Below, piece after piece: positions 23,575-38,700 of a DNA stretch of 64,000 nucleotides (positions within the stretch are counted from its first letter, which is position 1; every line of letters starts with the position of its first letter). This stretch comes from Apis mellifera. Lineage: Eukaryota > Arthropoda > Insecta > Hymenoptera > Apidae. The position numbers and the translations under genes were made by a program. Location of the stretch: contig NC_037647.1 in assembly GCF_003254395.2 (NCBI RefSeq), positions 5,616,876 to 5,680,875 on the forward strand. The letters are read 5' to 3'. The notes under the pieces were generated by a model. It made no database searches, was not told the origin of the DNA, and worked only from the letters and a program-made list of their open reading frames with translations.

Positions 23575-23762
23575 ATGGCAACGTCAACCGTGTCAGAACA
23601 TCATGAGACCGTCGAGAAAAATTCCACGGAGCTTCTTGATAGAATTTCCATGAACAGTTGCCCGCCAAGCAGTTTCCCGGATAAGTTTCAAGATTTCTTT
23701 GCCGCCCTCAACGAAGACTCCGACGATTTGCCAAGCATGCTCGAGGATAAATTAATACCCAG
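23575..23762 (+). CDS. RGK exon 1A (alternative first coding exon)
   Basis: Residues 1-62 plus two bases, beginning MATSTVSEHHETVEK. Acidic and serine-rich. Ends CCCAG before GTGAAT in phase 2, which fits the exon at 33118 but not the acceptor at 31923. An in-frame stop lies 30 bases upstream. Confidence 0.82.
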
Positions 23763-26700
23763 GTGAATATCGTCGTTTTGAACTATCATGTGATTATCGT
23801 TAAGATGCAAATGCAAATTTTTACGCTCAATTCATATTTCAGAAAAGAGAAACAGTCGAAGAATTTATTTATGAAAAATAGAAAGTTTAATTTATTGAAT
23901 TAAAATGACTGTTTTATTTCGTATATTTTTCATTTAAATTTTCGTTCGAACATTCGCAAATTAATTGTCGTTGGTGATTTTAATTTGATCTCGATTTTCT
24001 TATAGAATTTAATTAAGAGTTTAAATCGTAGCAATGTGTAGGTGTCTTATTGCGATTTTATTATTACGATAATAAAACACAAGATAGATATTGAAAAGCA
24101 GAATTATTATATAATAGCTTCAAAGAATTATGATACTAATTGAAAGGAATGAAAAGTGGTTATACAAATTGATTTAAAATTGATTGATTGATTCTAAATT
24201 TATATAAATAAAAGAATATTTATAAATAGAAGAGATTACAAAGATTATTACATCACTTAAATCAAGAGAGAATAGTAGTAGGATGTAGAATTTTATTTTC
24301 TCTTTCACAAGAAATGGTATTTAAAATATTCCATTTAATTACCACTGACATGTGAGAAAATGTAAATCCTGTCTATTTTATCTTATACGTGTATTTTTTA
24401 TTGATTATTGATAATTTGATTTAATTATTTCTTTAATATTTTTCATCACAATTATAATATAATCTAAATAATAAATAATAGTATAATTATAATTACATAA
24501 TTATATATAAAAGCATAAAAAAAATATATAAAATTAAATTAATTCTTTTGAAAATTGATTTTATAATCTCTAATGGATGAATCATTTTTTTATATTATTG
24601 TAAGGCTTTATATTCTTCCTTCAAATACCCTGTACAACTGAGTAATCCATTTAAAAAATAATATAAGTTATAAGTTTTACAATATTATACTCTATGATAT
24701 TAATAAGTTGAGATATGTTTCATCCCTACAATCATAAAAATAGCTTTAATAAATTATTTCAAGGTAAAGAAAAATTACTCACGTTTTCCATGTAACAAGC
24801 TTTATTGATAAGCTCAAGTGTTTTGTCCTATTTAGCTGTTAACCAATACAAGTTTGGTAGATTACGTACGTAGGATTTATGAGGATTGTCAAGCAACCAT
24901 ATACTCCATAAACAAGAATATCACTCTGTATTATCCTCCAATATCAATTAATTTAAAATTTCTAAAATATTACAGATTTTATATTTCTCTCCTTTTATAT
25001 TTCTCTCCTTTTATATTGCATTCTTCTCGATCCTTTTTCTTTTATTTATTTATTTTTTTTTTGTTTTACTTTAGAACAAACAAAAATCTAAATATAGATT
25101 TTATTTGAGAGATTATCGTTTAAAAAAATTCTCTCATTCCATTTTTTTCTATAAAATAAATTGGATAAAAAGAAATTTTAATATCGGTGATTCTTTAAAA
25201 AATTATCTCGGACCAATTTCGAAAAGGTTAAAGGAAAAATCTTTTCCATTGATGCATGGCATAAAAATCAATCTAAAAATCGACAGATCTAATGAACCGA
25301 GTTCTATCACCCTTCAAATTCGTTTTCCAATTCTCTCTTCAGGCCTTGTAAATCGAAATTTCCTCTACACGATGCAATTTTGCAATAATAATGAAACACA
25401 ACGTACAATGGAAAATACGAAACAAAGATAATGTAAAGTTCAAATTGAAATCGCTCTAAATTGGATTTTATTCGGGACATTTTAACGTATAAGTGATATA
25501 TAATATACAATAAAGACATAAGTTTTAAAGTTAAATTTTTTAAAATAAAATAAAATACCTGAATTTCATAAAACAGCTTATGAAGATTTTTATGATTTTC
25601 GTGTAATTGTAAATTATATAATTAATCTTGTATTAAAAATTTATTAAATGGATTATTTAAGTTTAAATTGTTTTATATTTTGTTTTATAATATATGTATA
25701 TATTACACAATGGCAAGAAGTAAAATTGAAAAATGTCAAGAAAGAAATAAAGTTTCACGAGAAATAATGCAGAAATGGAGTTTAAATGGAATGGTTTCTC
25801 GATTGAATCACAGAATTGTTGAACGATAAGTGCAAAACGGAAGATCCGATTAAATCGATCTAATTACAAACGCATTGCGTCTAAGTATTGGAGTAAATTT
25901 ATTTCTACTCCACGTTAATAAAATGCATGCAAACGCATGAACGAAAGACGATAAAATTAAATTTGACGCTTCGAATATGATTTATTCGACGCATCGTAAC
26001 AAGTGATAGAAAAATAATCTGAAACTTTTTTGTTATTATAATATTTGAGGACTTTGTTTTGTGAAGGATACATCTAAAAAAGAATTCGATATCATATAAA
26101 CCAAGTGTAGATGATGATATAATTTACAAATTTTGTCTTGCATATAAAAGAAAATATCAATAAATCAATAAATCAATAAATTTTTGTGAAAAAAGTAACT
26201 ATTTTTAAATAAAAGTTGAACTTTTCTAAAGTTGATATAAATAAATTTGCTCCACTCTTATAACAGATTTAAATCATTCCATTAAAGAATCCATAAAGAT
26301 TTTCTTAATTGATATGAGAAACTTTTTCAAGATGAAGTTTAAAGATTAAATAGTTAACATATTGATTATATGAATTATATGAATTCTTCCTTGAATGCTA
26401 AAAACTCTGTTTTTTTTTCTTTTCTTTTTTTTTTTTTTCCTTTATACGCGAAGAATAATTTTAAGAATAGCTTTGTAGTTCAAAGATATTATTTCTTGTA
26501 TATGAGATGAATCATACCTGTCCTTTTTGTATAACTTTTAAATTATGTATTCTATTCTATGAAAAAGTGTTTTATAAATACATATGTATAAAAGTCATAC
26601 AATATCAAAGGGAACATGATGTTGAAACTATTTCCTGAAATATCTTATTTGCTTAGCAGATGCCAAGGTGAATTTTTTATATGGTCTGCGTACTTCTTTG

Positions 26701-29700
26701 TGCCAAGATTTTAGAGAGTAGTGAATTTTCTATAAGAAAGTTTTAAGTTTTATTCATACTGAGCAATCTTGGGTAAAATCTTTTTCAATTTGTTTCCATT
26801 ATTTGAATATTTATGTTAAAATTAATATTGGATAATTTTAACAAATTTATAATATTACAATATATTATAACAAAATACGCGAAAAATTTATTTAGTTTCA
26901 TTTTTACTTAATTTGAATATTTTTTATAAATTTTCAACATCAACATTCATTTATTTTTATTTTATCAAATAATATTTTTAGATTGTTTTTTAACATAAAA
27001 CATAATTTTACAAGAAACTTTTCTGAAAAATATTTTACTTACTGAGATACTTTGTTTTATTAATATAAAATTATTATGTAAATTAAAAACTTTTAATATT
27101 ATCCGCTAATGAACAAGAGTATATTTTTACTCTGATTAAATTTAGAACTAGATATTATGTCACGTTCGTTAAATATTGAATCACCACTATAATTATGTAA
27201 TTCTTAATGACTCTGACATTTCAATAATAGATCTTGAATGGATTGGTAACTATATTTTCTCCAAATTTAAAAAATTTTCTAAGTTTGTTATACATCGGAA
27301 TAAATCAACAAATAAAGCGTTTTCTTGCGTTGTTATAACAACAACGCAAAATATTTATACTAAAAATAAATTTATCGATAAAATTCCTTCATAAAAATAA
27401 TTCTTAAGATTGTGAATGCAATATATGCATAATAATTGAATAGGAATACATCTTGCATCCGATTTAAATTTGCATAGAAATATAACTTTGGAAAGAACTA
27501 ATTCAGTCAACCGTGACGATCGAAATACCACAACTAATGCACAGTAAGCTGCCATTGTTATATCTCAAATATTCTGTCATCCATGCATTATGTATACTTG
27601 TGCGCCATCGCGCATTTCGTTATACATTTGATATCATTCAGATGACAATATCGAGTAGACGAAGCATCCACTTGCGTTTAATTCGCAATTTGAAAAATAT
27701 CTTTATTCTCGTGATTGACAAAATAATTCACAATTGCTGTACGACTGATATTACTGGTATTTGATGATTAAGGGATTAACTTAACTCGAATGACATTATC
27801 GTTTATACAGGCTCGTGAAACAAACTTGTCAAGGTAATACGCAATTCTCTGTGCTGTGCTCGTGCAACTGACACGCTTGCTTTGTTCATCCTGAATCGCG
27901 TTGTGTAACTATAGTGCACAAGGTGTATCATAATTATATTAAATTCTACTGTTCATTACTTATGAATAACAATTTATACTTCCTTGTTTAAATTGTCAGT
28001 GATTGATCCAAATCGCAAAATATCTATCGTCTCACGTCAACTTTTCAAAATGTAGTTTCTGAAAATATTTTAAAAAAAGACTTACGTCCAATGGAAAACT
28101 TTATAATTTGGTGTACAGAAATATTCATCTCATTCCATCTCTATCTTCTTCATCTCTCTCTTTGTAAAATTAAATTTTTTATAATTTAGCAAATAAACCT
28201 CGGCTAATATCTCTGCATGCCAACTTTTCTTCTTGCTTACAATTCCAAAAATTAAAATTAACCAATTCATTTGAAAAATTAAATATAATTTTCGAAAATA
28301 TGCGTAGTGGAAAATTTATTTAAAAATTTTTATTCGCGTGCATTGTACGTATAATCGATAACTGGATACGCTTCAATACGTTTCATCAATTTAAAGGGTA
28401 GAAAAGGGAGCGTGGAATCAGTGGATGAAGGTCGATGTTTTCGTGCATTTCGAGAAATTCCACTCGATCATTCGTCGTTCGTTAACAATTAGAGAGAGAG
28501 AGAGAGAGAGAGAGAAATAACAATTGGTTGAAGAGAAAATGGACGCATGATTAACAGAGAAGAAATTTAATTTTCTTTCATGATTTATACGCATCGGTTG
28601 TATCCTCTTCTTCATTCCTAAAGAATAAGTGTCGTCCAAGTTTTAATAAGTCTTTTTCAAAAGGATAACGATGACTTACTATCTAGATTTTTATTTCAAC
28701 TCGTTCGAACGAAACGAAGAACGAAGTGGTAATAATGCTGCAATTATTGATTCTTTCCTATAATTATCTTTCCACTCTTCTTTTCTTTTAATATCAAATT
28801 ACATCTTTTGTCTCGTAATTTAAATTAATTTGTAGCAAATTTGTACTAATAAAGAAATCGCGATTTGCAGGTAATGAATCAATATTTCGATCAATAAAAG
28901 ATTAATTGTTAAATGTTTTTCCGTAATTCTTGCAAGAAATTATCAAATCTTTTATTTTATTTGTGAATCGTTCTCGAATTGTTCTCACATGTGAATAATT
29001 TTAATAGAATTGTTTTTTTTTTAATAATTTGAATCAATTATATACGTATAATATTTTACGTGATTAGTTAAATTAAATGTGATTTTGTTGAGTTATATTT
29101 CGAAAAGAACGTAATGTTGAATGTGTATTTTTTCAATTTCGTTAAAATTAAACGAGAGAAAAGAAAATAATTCACATAATTGACTGAAACAATATCAATA
29201 ACTAAACACGTATCTGTCGTTACAAAATAAAGAAAATAGTTCTTGTGGGAAATTGGAACAGACGATAGAAAAATGCAATTTCCTCGAATCTCGCGCAACA
29301 GCATGATAGTTACCAATTTTTAAGTTCCATTTTCTCGAAAAAGATCCTTCGAATAGGAATGAATCTTCAAAGGTTTCAGAAACAGTTTTAATCTTTTTTA
29401 CAAAAATAAAAAAATTATCTATTCTTTTATGCCAAACGAAAATTAAAAATTGGACATATTTAGAAAAAAAACTATGCTTAAACCAAAATTTTCTAAATAA
29501 TTAAATTCTCTTCTCTAAATAAATAAATTGTTCATTATTAAAAATGAAATATCCACATAAATTCTTCATAAATACCTCTTCGAATAAAATATTCATAATT
29601 TAGTTTATTAATGTTTAATTTTAAAATTGCTGTTTCACAGACAAAATCCACACGTTGTTGCAAACGTTTCGTGTACGAAATGGTTCCACATGGAATTGCG

Positions 29701-32700
29701 AAATGTAATAAAGGGAAATAGTTGCAACGGTTCAAAAATGGACGGGACGATCCAGAATATTAGAGTCGTGAAATCACATTTCTTTGGCGTCTCGTGTGTC
29801 TCGTTCCAGCTTCCTTCCTCACGTGTGTCTTCGAATTCGTACAAGTGTGCGTGTACTTGCCACGAGCCACTGTCTTTCATGCGGAATGGAAGCCATTTTG
29901 AGCGGAAGACTGTCAGATTCGGATTTAAAGCGATTTTATGCCTGATACATGACAGATAAATGTTGGGGATATGGACGAAATAGGATGAAATAGTAAATTA
30001 CCCAGCGTGACACCGCTAATTTAATTGGCTAAGTCGGCCAAGGATCTCTATCGAATGATTTAAACGTGTATTAATTAATCGCGTGACGAGTTTGAGTTTA
30101 TTTTATTTGGAATAAAAGGTAATTATTTCGAGTTTTTTTAATTTGTTACTTTTATTTCAGAAATAAAATTTTATGTATATTTTATTTCGCGTATAAATAT
30201 GAAACATGTAGAAATAGTAAATATAGATCACTTAGTAAGTGATCACTAGTTTTTAATTTGATTATTTTATCTTTGTCAAAAATAATTAATATTTGTATTC
30301 TTTATTTGTATTTCGACAAAAAAAAATATTTATTCATACTTTTTTTCTTTTTCTCGCAATTTTTTATCAAATTTAGTTTAATTTTTTGTACAATTAACTT
30401 CTTCTATTTTATCTTTTTCCTTCTCTTTTTATGCTTCTACTTTTAAAGACTTAAGTTTTTCGCTCTTGAGGTCATTCTATTAGTTGCCAACACAAAGTTA
30501 AATTAAAATTGTTTTATGGCTTTGTAGACGATGTAATATATTCGTGGGACATCTTTGGGATTAATTTTAGAAGCTAAAATACAAATAAAAAAGTTAATCT
30601 TCAGAATCGATCTCTCAAATGTGTATGAATACATTAATATCTTGTATACTTTTAATTTTTTATAAGATGAAATTTTTATTTGGCAAAATGCAATATTTTT
30701 TTTTTTTATAAATAAATTATTTCTATCGGACATTTTCAACTATACCTTGATCTATAAATTGATAAATATTTTATTAGAACAATGTATAAATATACATATA
30801 AAAAATAACTAAACGTTTATATTGTTTGTATGTCATAGTTCATTAATTATTAAATAATTTGACCGAATTGAAAGGTTACAGGTTATTTTTGAAGTAAGTA
30901 TGAAATAAATAATTGAAATAAAGATGAGAAAGAAATTTTATTAAAATATAATCGTAGATATATCTATTGTTATTCCAATTTATTATTAATTTTAAAAAAA
31001 AAACTATCAAAATATTATACGATGAAAAATATAGTTTATACATTTTTTGTATTAAGTTTTTTTATATTTTTTTAAGTTTGTATTATTTCTTCCAATTTAA
31101 ATCAAATTCAAATTGTAATAATATCAAACTCAGTGATTTATGGAATATCAATAATCGGTATGGAATATCACTCTTACAAACAGTGGCTGATAAAGAATAA
31201 AAAAAACGTTAAATGATATTGAGAACATTGATATAAACATACGTTTTACGTAGAAAATACGTAGAAAAACGTGCATATATAAATTTTATTGAATTATTTC
31301 ACAATAAAATTAAAAGCATTATTTTTAAGGATTAAAAAAATATAACTCTTATTATGAAATATTAATTCTCGTGTATAATACAATGTAATGAGATGTAAGA
31401 TTAAATCCTATTGTTAACTTCTATTAACCATTAAATCTAAAAAGAATGGTAAGTCAAAGTTAACGATTTTAAAGAAAATAATTATAACATTTTACATTTA
31501 TTCTTATATTCATAAACTCATTTTCAAAATATTAAAACAAAGCTACAAAAATAATTTCATATTTTGTAATAGCAACGAACATAAACTTTAATCTCAATCA
31601 TCTCAAACACTTGGAACACAAACAAGCAATCTTATCACAGAAAAGATCCACAAAAAGAACAATGATTAAACCACTAATTCCACGCGCGAGATTCGTCATT
31701 AAATAACACCAACGAAATTTAATCCTTCTACGTAAGCCTTTACCTAAAATGTTTGTACCCTTTATACCTATCTGAACATCTATCAGAGAGAAACGAAGCT
31801 ATCTCGGCCAGAGATCTGGCCAAGTAAGCTCTCCCTATTTTTCACAAGTCGAAAATCACTTGACCTGTTCGAAACAATTCCCCATCCCCTCCATCGGCGA
31901 AAATAAAGGTTCAATTACGTTTTATGCTAACAGAAGACGGTACTTTCAGAAAGCAGGAGGCCTCGAACATCGACTCGAAGAGCAGACGATGGAGCAAAAG
32001 GGCATTCCAGAGGAGGAGCAGCGAGATCGAGGTTCGCCTGCACCGTACCTCTTTGACAGGATCACAGGGACACTCGAGCGTGGATGGTCCGAAATCACCG
32101 ACCACTTCCAGACGTCGTAGTTCAAGCATAGCAGTCGCCAGACCAACACCAGACTTGCACAGGTAAGTTAAGCTTGATTCATATTATCTGTTTTTAATTT
32201 TCTTTCTTTTTTTTTTTTTGTTATTGTCTGATAGGAAATTTTATTTAAATGTTAATGATACACGTTTACTACTGTGTATATGTGTTTCGATATTATTATA
32301 AGTAATATACGTGAGTTTAAAGTTTGTAATTAATAAGTTCATTCTAGTGATTTTGTGTGAATTCGAAACTATTATCACTGGTAGTGAACGTGTAAATATT
32401 TGTGTTTTCGAATAATATTCTTTATTTTCTTTTTTAAAGGAAATTGGTCGGGCCTTTTTTAAACAACAGTATCATACAGTTAAGTTTGTTAAGTGTTCTT
32501 TTATACAGTTTCATTTTTTTAATTTGAATTTCTTATACAGTAGTATATTTCCTATCATTCAAGTAATTATTCTTAATTTTGAAAAAGATTATGCTTTGAA
32601 TTATTCGTAGCTTTTTATGTTACTAGATATTTTAGGAATTATTATTTTAATTTTTAAAAAGATTCGCATATGATTTATGTTACTTATATCGTATCTGCTT

Positions 32701-35700
32701 ATTTAGAACAATAAAATTGATTTTTAAAATCACATTGTAATATAAAATCGAACAATTAATATTTAATAAAAATCTCAAGTAGTGGTAATAGCTTCTTTCA
32801 AAGCGCAATCCAACTTTCCTCAAAACAACATCAAAGCATTCAAATTAACAATTATTATTTCGATTAAAAAAAAAAAAATATTACAACATATTATCATTTC
32901 TTCTATATCTATCATCAAACAATTCCTTACAACTTACCAACAATTCATTTTCTTCCTCATTTCCCAAAAGAGGAAAATCTCTGACCTGACCACCCTGAAC
33001 ATTATAACAATATACTTGAACATTATATGTATCGTTAATGCAGCTCATTCCACGTACAACATCGAAATCCACGTGTAATACGATTCTAATGCCGAATTCC
33101 TCTCATCCCGACAATAGGTTTCTGCAAGCGGAAACCGGCCCTTGGGGTCATTTATCGCCTTCGCCGAGAAGTCCCACCAGAACTCCGGCAATAAGCCCTG
33201 GAGCAGTGTCTGCCTCGTCTCATTTGAGTCCGGGAGCGAGTCCAGGAGGTCCGAGTCCAACTAGCCCTGCTGGTCCAACGGGTTCTCGAGGTCCAGGGCC
33301 AAGACAGTATCGCGGAAGAACGAGCAGCATGCCAGCAGTTCCTCGACACAAGGTAAAGATTATTATTCGTATCTCTATTAATTGGCCAGAGAATATTATA
33401 CGATACGATACGTTACACGAGCAATTAATTTTTTCACATTTTGAATATTGACAGCCGTTTAACGTTTGTGAAATTTGTGGGGAAGTTTCGATGGACGTGG
33501 ACGTTTTTGGATTGGAATTTTGTAATTGTAATTGTAATTTTGGATTGCAATGAGGAAAATGGAAACTTGTTTTTTAAATTTTATGAATTTTTAACAATGT
33601 TGTGGAAATGAATATTAATTCTTTAACGATTAACAATTTTTAATCAATGGAGAAAAAGATTTTGAAAGAAAAAAGAAAGATGAATGATAATTTGTCGTTG
33701 CTTGTAATATATAAAAGTATCTTCAAAATAAATAAAATAGCATTACAATACATTTATTCTAAAGCAAAAATTGATACATGAAGAAAAGCATCATGAAAAA
33801 GTTGATATATTGTAGAAAAATTTGTGGAAAAGCTTTGAGGCTGATGTTTAAAATTCGTTTAAACGAATAACTATTGTACAATACCGTGTACAAATTCGAG
33901 CAATCCAAGACAAATCCTTCCTTTCAATTTTGCTGTTTGAATAGCCGTCTTAAGGTCGAGCGATCCCCTTTAAGTTGGCAAATTTTCATCCGTGGAAAAG
34001 AATGGACCAAGCTTTCTCTGTTTTTTTTCTTTTTCTTTTTTTTTTCTTTTTTCGTTAACAATGGATCGCTACGCGTCAGCAACAGGATCAATAACGTTTC
34101 CGGTCCCATTAATTTCTGATTCTGTTGCCACCGGGGAACGAAAAATATCCTTCAAGAATATGTACATGCATCAAGTCGTCGTGGACATTTATTAAAACAG
34201 GCGGTGAAATCAATTATTACGTTCCACACTTATTCGAAGCGAGGGAACGATACGTGCTACTTCAGTGATTGAAATCGAGTAAAATGGAAATTAACGCGCG
34301 TTATATTCGTGTGAAATTTCGATAAACATGCCTCGAATTGTTTCGTGGATTTATACTCGTGAAACGAATATCATGCATAATTTTAATAAATTATTAAATT
34401 TTAATTGTTTTTAAGTAAGATGTTTGTGAATTGATGGACGAATAATATTTGAACCAATAATTTTCTATCATTTGTAGACAAAAAGTTTTGTTATTTCGTG
34501 TTGTTGATTTTGGAATTATTTAAATTGTTTTCTACGAGATGAAAAAAAAATATTTCATTAAGATGGTAAATTGCTATTTCATCATTGCAATTACAATAAT
34601 TTTAATTGACGATCCAAAGTTTCCAAAGTATTTAAATTAATATTTAATTTATATTCGATAAGACGAGTATTCATCCATCTTGAATCATTAATGAATAATG
34701 AAATTTTTGCAAATATTGTCGGATTAAATATGGCAATTAAAAAGAGTTGTATAAGGATTCAGTCAACAAACGAGTCAACTCGTTTTTCCAGAATATAATG
34801 CAAAGAAGTTCTTTCATCGTTAGAAAATCCTTGAATCTTGATATATAATGTTATTAAAAAATATATATATATCGTGACATAAAGAAATTATAGTCGTTAA
34901 AACTGTAAAATACATATAGAGATCTTTTTTTGTAAATTTGAACAGCTGCTTATTTATTTGTCTTTCGATTTTTAAGAAATTTCTAAATAATTAAATCATT
35001 GGAAGAACTACGTATCTCAAGAAATTTATATAGCAAAAAAAAGAAGAAAATAAAACTATTTAAAAAATATCGTAACAACGAAATTACAAAGAAATTCATC
35101 ATCTTCGAACGATTCTTGGAATTATGCAAATAAATTGAAAGAACGAATCACTTGCAAATGCTATTTTAATATCAATAATATCGGACATTTTTAATATCAC
35201 AACAATCACAATATAATATGTATATATATATATAAACGAGAAACAAGTGCACTAAAAAAATCAAAGACATCAAAGAGCATTTTTTTATAAAAAAGAAAAT
35301 TCGAAATGCCCGCGATTCATTGGCTCTCAGACCTCGATGTCAAAGGCCAGACCGACTTTGTGGCCACCTCTCAGAGGGTTTATACAATCGATGTTAAACG
35401 ACAGGGTTAACATGACATTGTCGTCCAGTTTCTGCTGTAGACTCATACCAAGTTGCAAATCGCTGTTGAATTTACAACGGAATGTCGATGCCTCGTCGAT
35501 TTTCCATTTCGCTCCAGCGCCGACCATCCATTGCAGCGTTCCACCACCATTTCTGCATACAATACTATTAACAGCCGTGTCCCATTCTTCGGTCACTTGA
35601 AAAATTACGAAAAATACCGTTACATCTCTTTGTCCTTAACGTGCATTCCCTTCAAGGAAATAAAGCGATTTATTTCGTTCGATATTGAATTTTATATGGT

Positions 35701-38700
35701 CGTTAAATTGATTATTGAGGGGTTGATGTTTATATCGCAAGAAGATTAATGATATAATTGAAAAATTGAAGATTAAATTAAGTTAAATGAATCGTTGGAT
35801 TCTGGAACGTGGAAGATTATTAAATTTCGTTCGAAAGATTAAAATTTTATTTTATAGATCTAAAAATTTTACGTACGAAAATTACGTGCAAGTTACTTTT
35901 TGTATCATCAAAAAGTAAGAGTCAGGGGAAAAAACTTTAATTCTTTTTAGAAAAAAAAAAAAAAAAAAGAAATTATTCAAAAATGCAAAATAGCATCTCT
36001 GTGCAGGATTTGATTTTGGAAAAAAACCTATGAAGTTTTATTACCAGGTGAAAATTCAAATTTGCAACAGACTACGATGTTCTGTAACAACTTTCGCTAT
36101 CGTACATGCTGCTAATTAAGCAACCTAGTTACTGCATATATACATATAACAGAGTTTGTTTGTACTAGCTTAATTACATACATATATATACCTTCACAGC
36201 TCGTATAGAAATGATACTGTTGAGAAAATTAGACCTTTCACAACGAAATTTGCAGTTATCTTGTAATTATAATCTACGAAATGAAATCCTTATAAACACG
36301 ATGAACACGTGTAATTATCCTATTAACAATAATTGATAATTCACTGGTTTCTAAAACATTTGATAAAGAGAATCGATAAATGAATAATATACAATTGCTT
36401 AAAAAGTCTTCTTCAAATTATTTTTCAAATTAATTATTTACACAATATTTTTCCAGATATTTAAATCATAAAATTACAAGTATTTAATACGACAATGTTC
36501 GATATAATTCAATGAATCAATGTTAACGATCATCTAAAATTCTTAACTCCTACACTTTAAAAACTAAAATAAGAATATCCAATAACAAATATTGCAAATC
36601 TAATCTTTGAACTAAATATTTGTTTTCATAAAAAAATTCTGCTTCGCAACGAAAACTTCCTCGAAACCTTTTCGTATCTCGGCCACTCGACAAATGCTCG
36701 CACAGCAACTTACGAAACGAGAAAAATCGATGAAAATTTGCGGTGTATGGAAGTGGAGGCACTTATGTCCTTCCATCCCACCAAATTCATCGAATCTAAG
36801 CTTGCTCGGCCATCGAGGAAAAGAAAAACACGGTGCTATCAAAACGAATAAGGGAAAATTGGAAGGAAAAAAGCGAGAGATTTGCCGGCCAACTACAGTC
36901 GTTAACTCAACATTATTTCCAGCTGTTGCTCGAGTGGTTATTTTCCTCTTGGTGGACCAAGTAATTACATCCAGGACTATGCAAAGTGTAAACATGACGG
37001 ATTATAAAATATGCATGGAAGCAATGAACGTATTATCATAGTCAATCTAGTTATCGTGCAAATTTTTGTATATATACAACAAGTGAGTTCAAAAATAGAT
37101 AACATGAATCTCTAGAATAAGGTTTAAATGTTTCATTCATGATCTACAGTATTATCGATGATAATAATACGATTTAAAATGCAAAATATGGTCCATGGTA
37201 CAAAATTAAATCCTGAAAAATTCATTTTAAAGATAAATAAATAATTGCTTCCATATTTATACACTATAGAAACTGATTATATTGTTATTATGAAATAATC
37301 GTGAGAGGAAACGAATTTTTCTATTTTTCTCGTCGTATATAGAAACAAGGATGGGAAGTTAATATTGTTGTTTTATCTTTGGCCAAAGGAAACACGGGTA
37401 TGAATTCAACGGTGAAACTCGATAATCCTTCAACAATGAAGGCCGAAGATTATGGACTTTAACATTGTGTTTCGCAGATCCCCCGATCCAAGAGCTTTCG
37501 GCAACTTCTGCATTTAGACGTTTACTTCGTCCATAATGGATAATCGGAAGGAAGTTTAGAAATTCGCGATTTAATCGACAGTAAATTCGAGGAAGAAGTT
37601 GTCATTGAAAGCTGTTGGTTTAATATTTTATTATAAAGATCTTTCAAAAGTGATGGAGAAAATGATAAAAAAAATACGATAATTGAAAAGGAGAAAGAAG
37701 AAGAAAAAGAAAAGTTGCTTCTAATGTTTATATCTTTTATGTAAAAAAAATTTAATCCAATGAAAAATATTCGAAAATATATATCTAAAGATTTAATGGA
37801 AAATTGTAAGAGAGGACAAGTCATCGATATTACTAGGTCAACTAGGGATCTATTCTCTGAATTGTCTAGTGATATATGATATAGATCATATATGCGTCTT
37901 AAAGTAAAATCTATGAGAATATAGGAAATTTTTTTATAAAAATATAGTATAAGATATCATCACTGTCACATTGTTTGATATATGTATGTTTAAATTATCG
38001 TATAATAAATCAACTTTTTCGACATCCCTGAAAAATGATCGAGCTTTTTAAGATTTATGACAATTTTCTTGAGATGGATATATGAAATTGAACGACAAAA
38101 GCATAAATCACACACTTCAAGGATTAAATCTAAAAAAAAACCGTTTTTCTTTTATTTGAAAATTTCAACTTTTTGATAAATCGTATTACTAGAATGGAGA
38201 TTTCGATTAAGGGAAAATTTCAAATATTTCTATATGTCAAAGTGATTTTTCTATTTGGATATTTCAATCTCTTGATATTGTTGAAATGGAGAATTACTAT
38301 TGAAAAACAATATTGAAAAAAAAAAATTAAAAAACAGTTTGGAAATTTCAACACTTTGAAAAATTATCAGAGACAGAGTTTTAAATTATTCTTTTATTCG
38401 AAAATTTCAATCGTTTGAAATGATAGTATTGGTAAAATACAAAAAAAAAAAAGAAAAATAATAATAAAAAAAAAATAAAGAAAAAATTTACTAAAAAATA
38501 AATTTTTACATTTATAAAGATATTCTCTCATTTAAAAATTTCAACCTCTTGTAAACTTTTACTAATGAAACAGAGACTAATAAGAATTACAATTTAAGAG
38601 ATAATCTGAACTTAATTGCAATAATAAAAAAATAATTGAAAAATAAGTAAATAAATGAACAAATATGTACATTTTACAACTCTTTCTCAAGAACAGTTTT

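Larger units (their letters stand above)
23763..31923 (+). other. RGK intron after exon 1A; upstream of exon 1B
   Basis: Mainly AT-rich. GC-richer islands at about 27480-27900 and 29620-29960 contain no supported exon. A (AG)12 microsatellite lies at 28491-28514 and an (ATCAATAA)-type short repeat near 26155. The promoter for exon 1B should lie in the last part, but I see no clear TATA box. Confidence 0.5.

Noticed and set aside
29627..29959. 110-codon frame in the RGK intron
   Set aside because: No similarity seen, the opposite strand is also open, and no acceptor or donor fits known exon phases.
31860..32120. Alternative frames overlapping RGK exon 1B
   Set aside because: One frame stops before the donor and the others are on the wrong strand. 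Only the frame starting at 31924 reaches the GTAAGT in the phase needed by shared exon 2.
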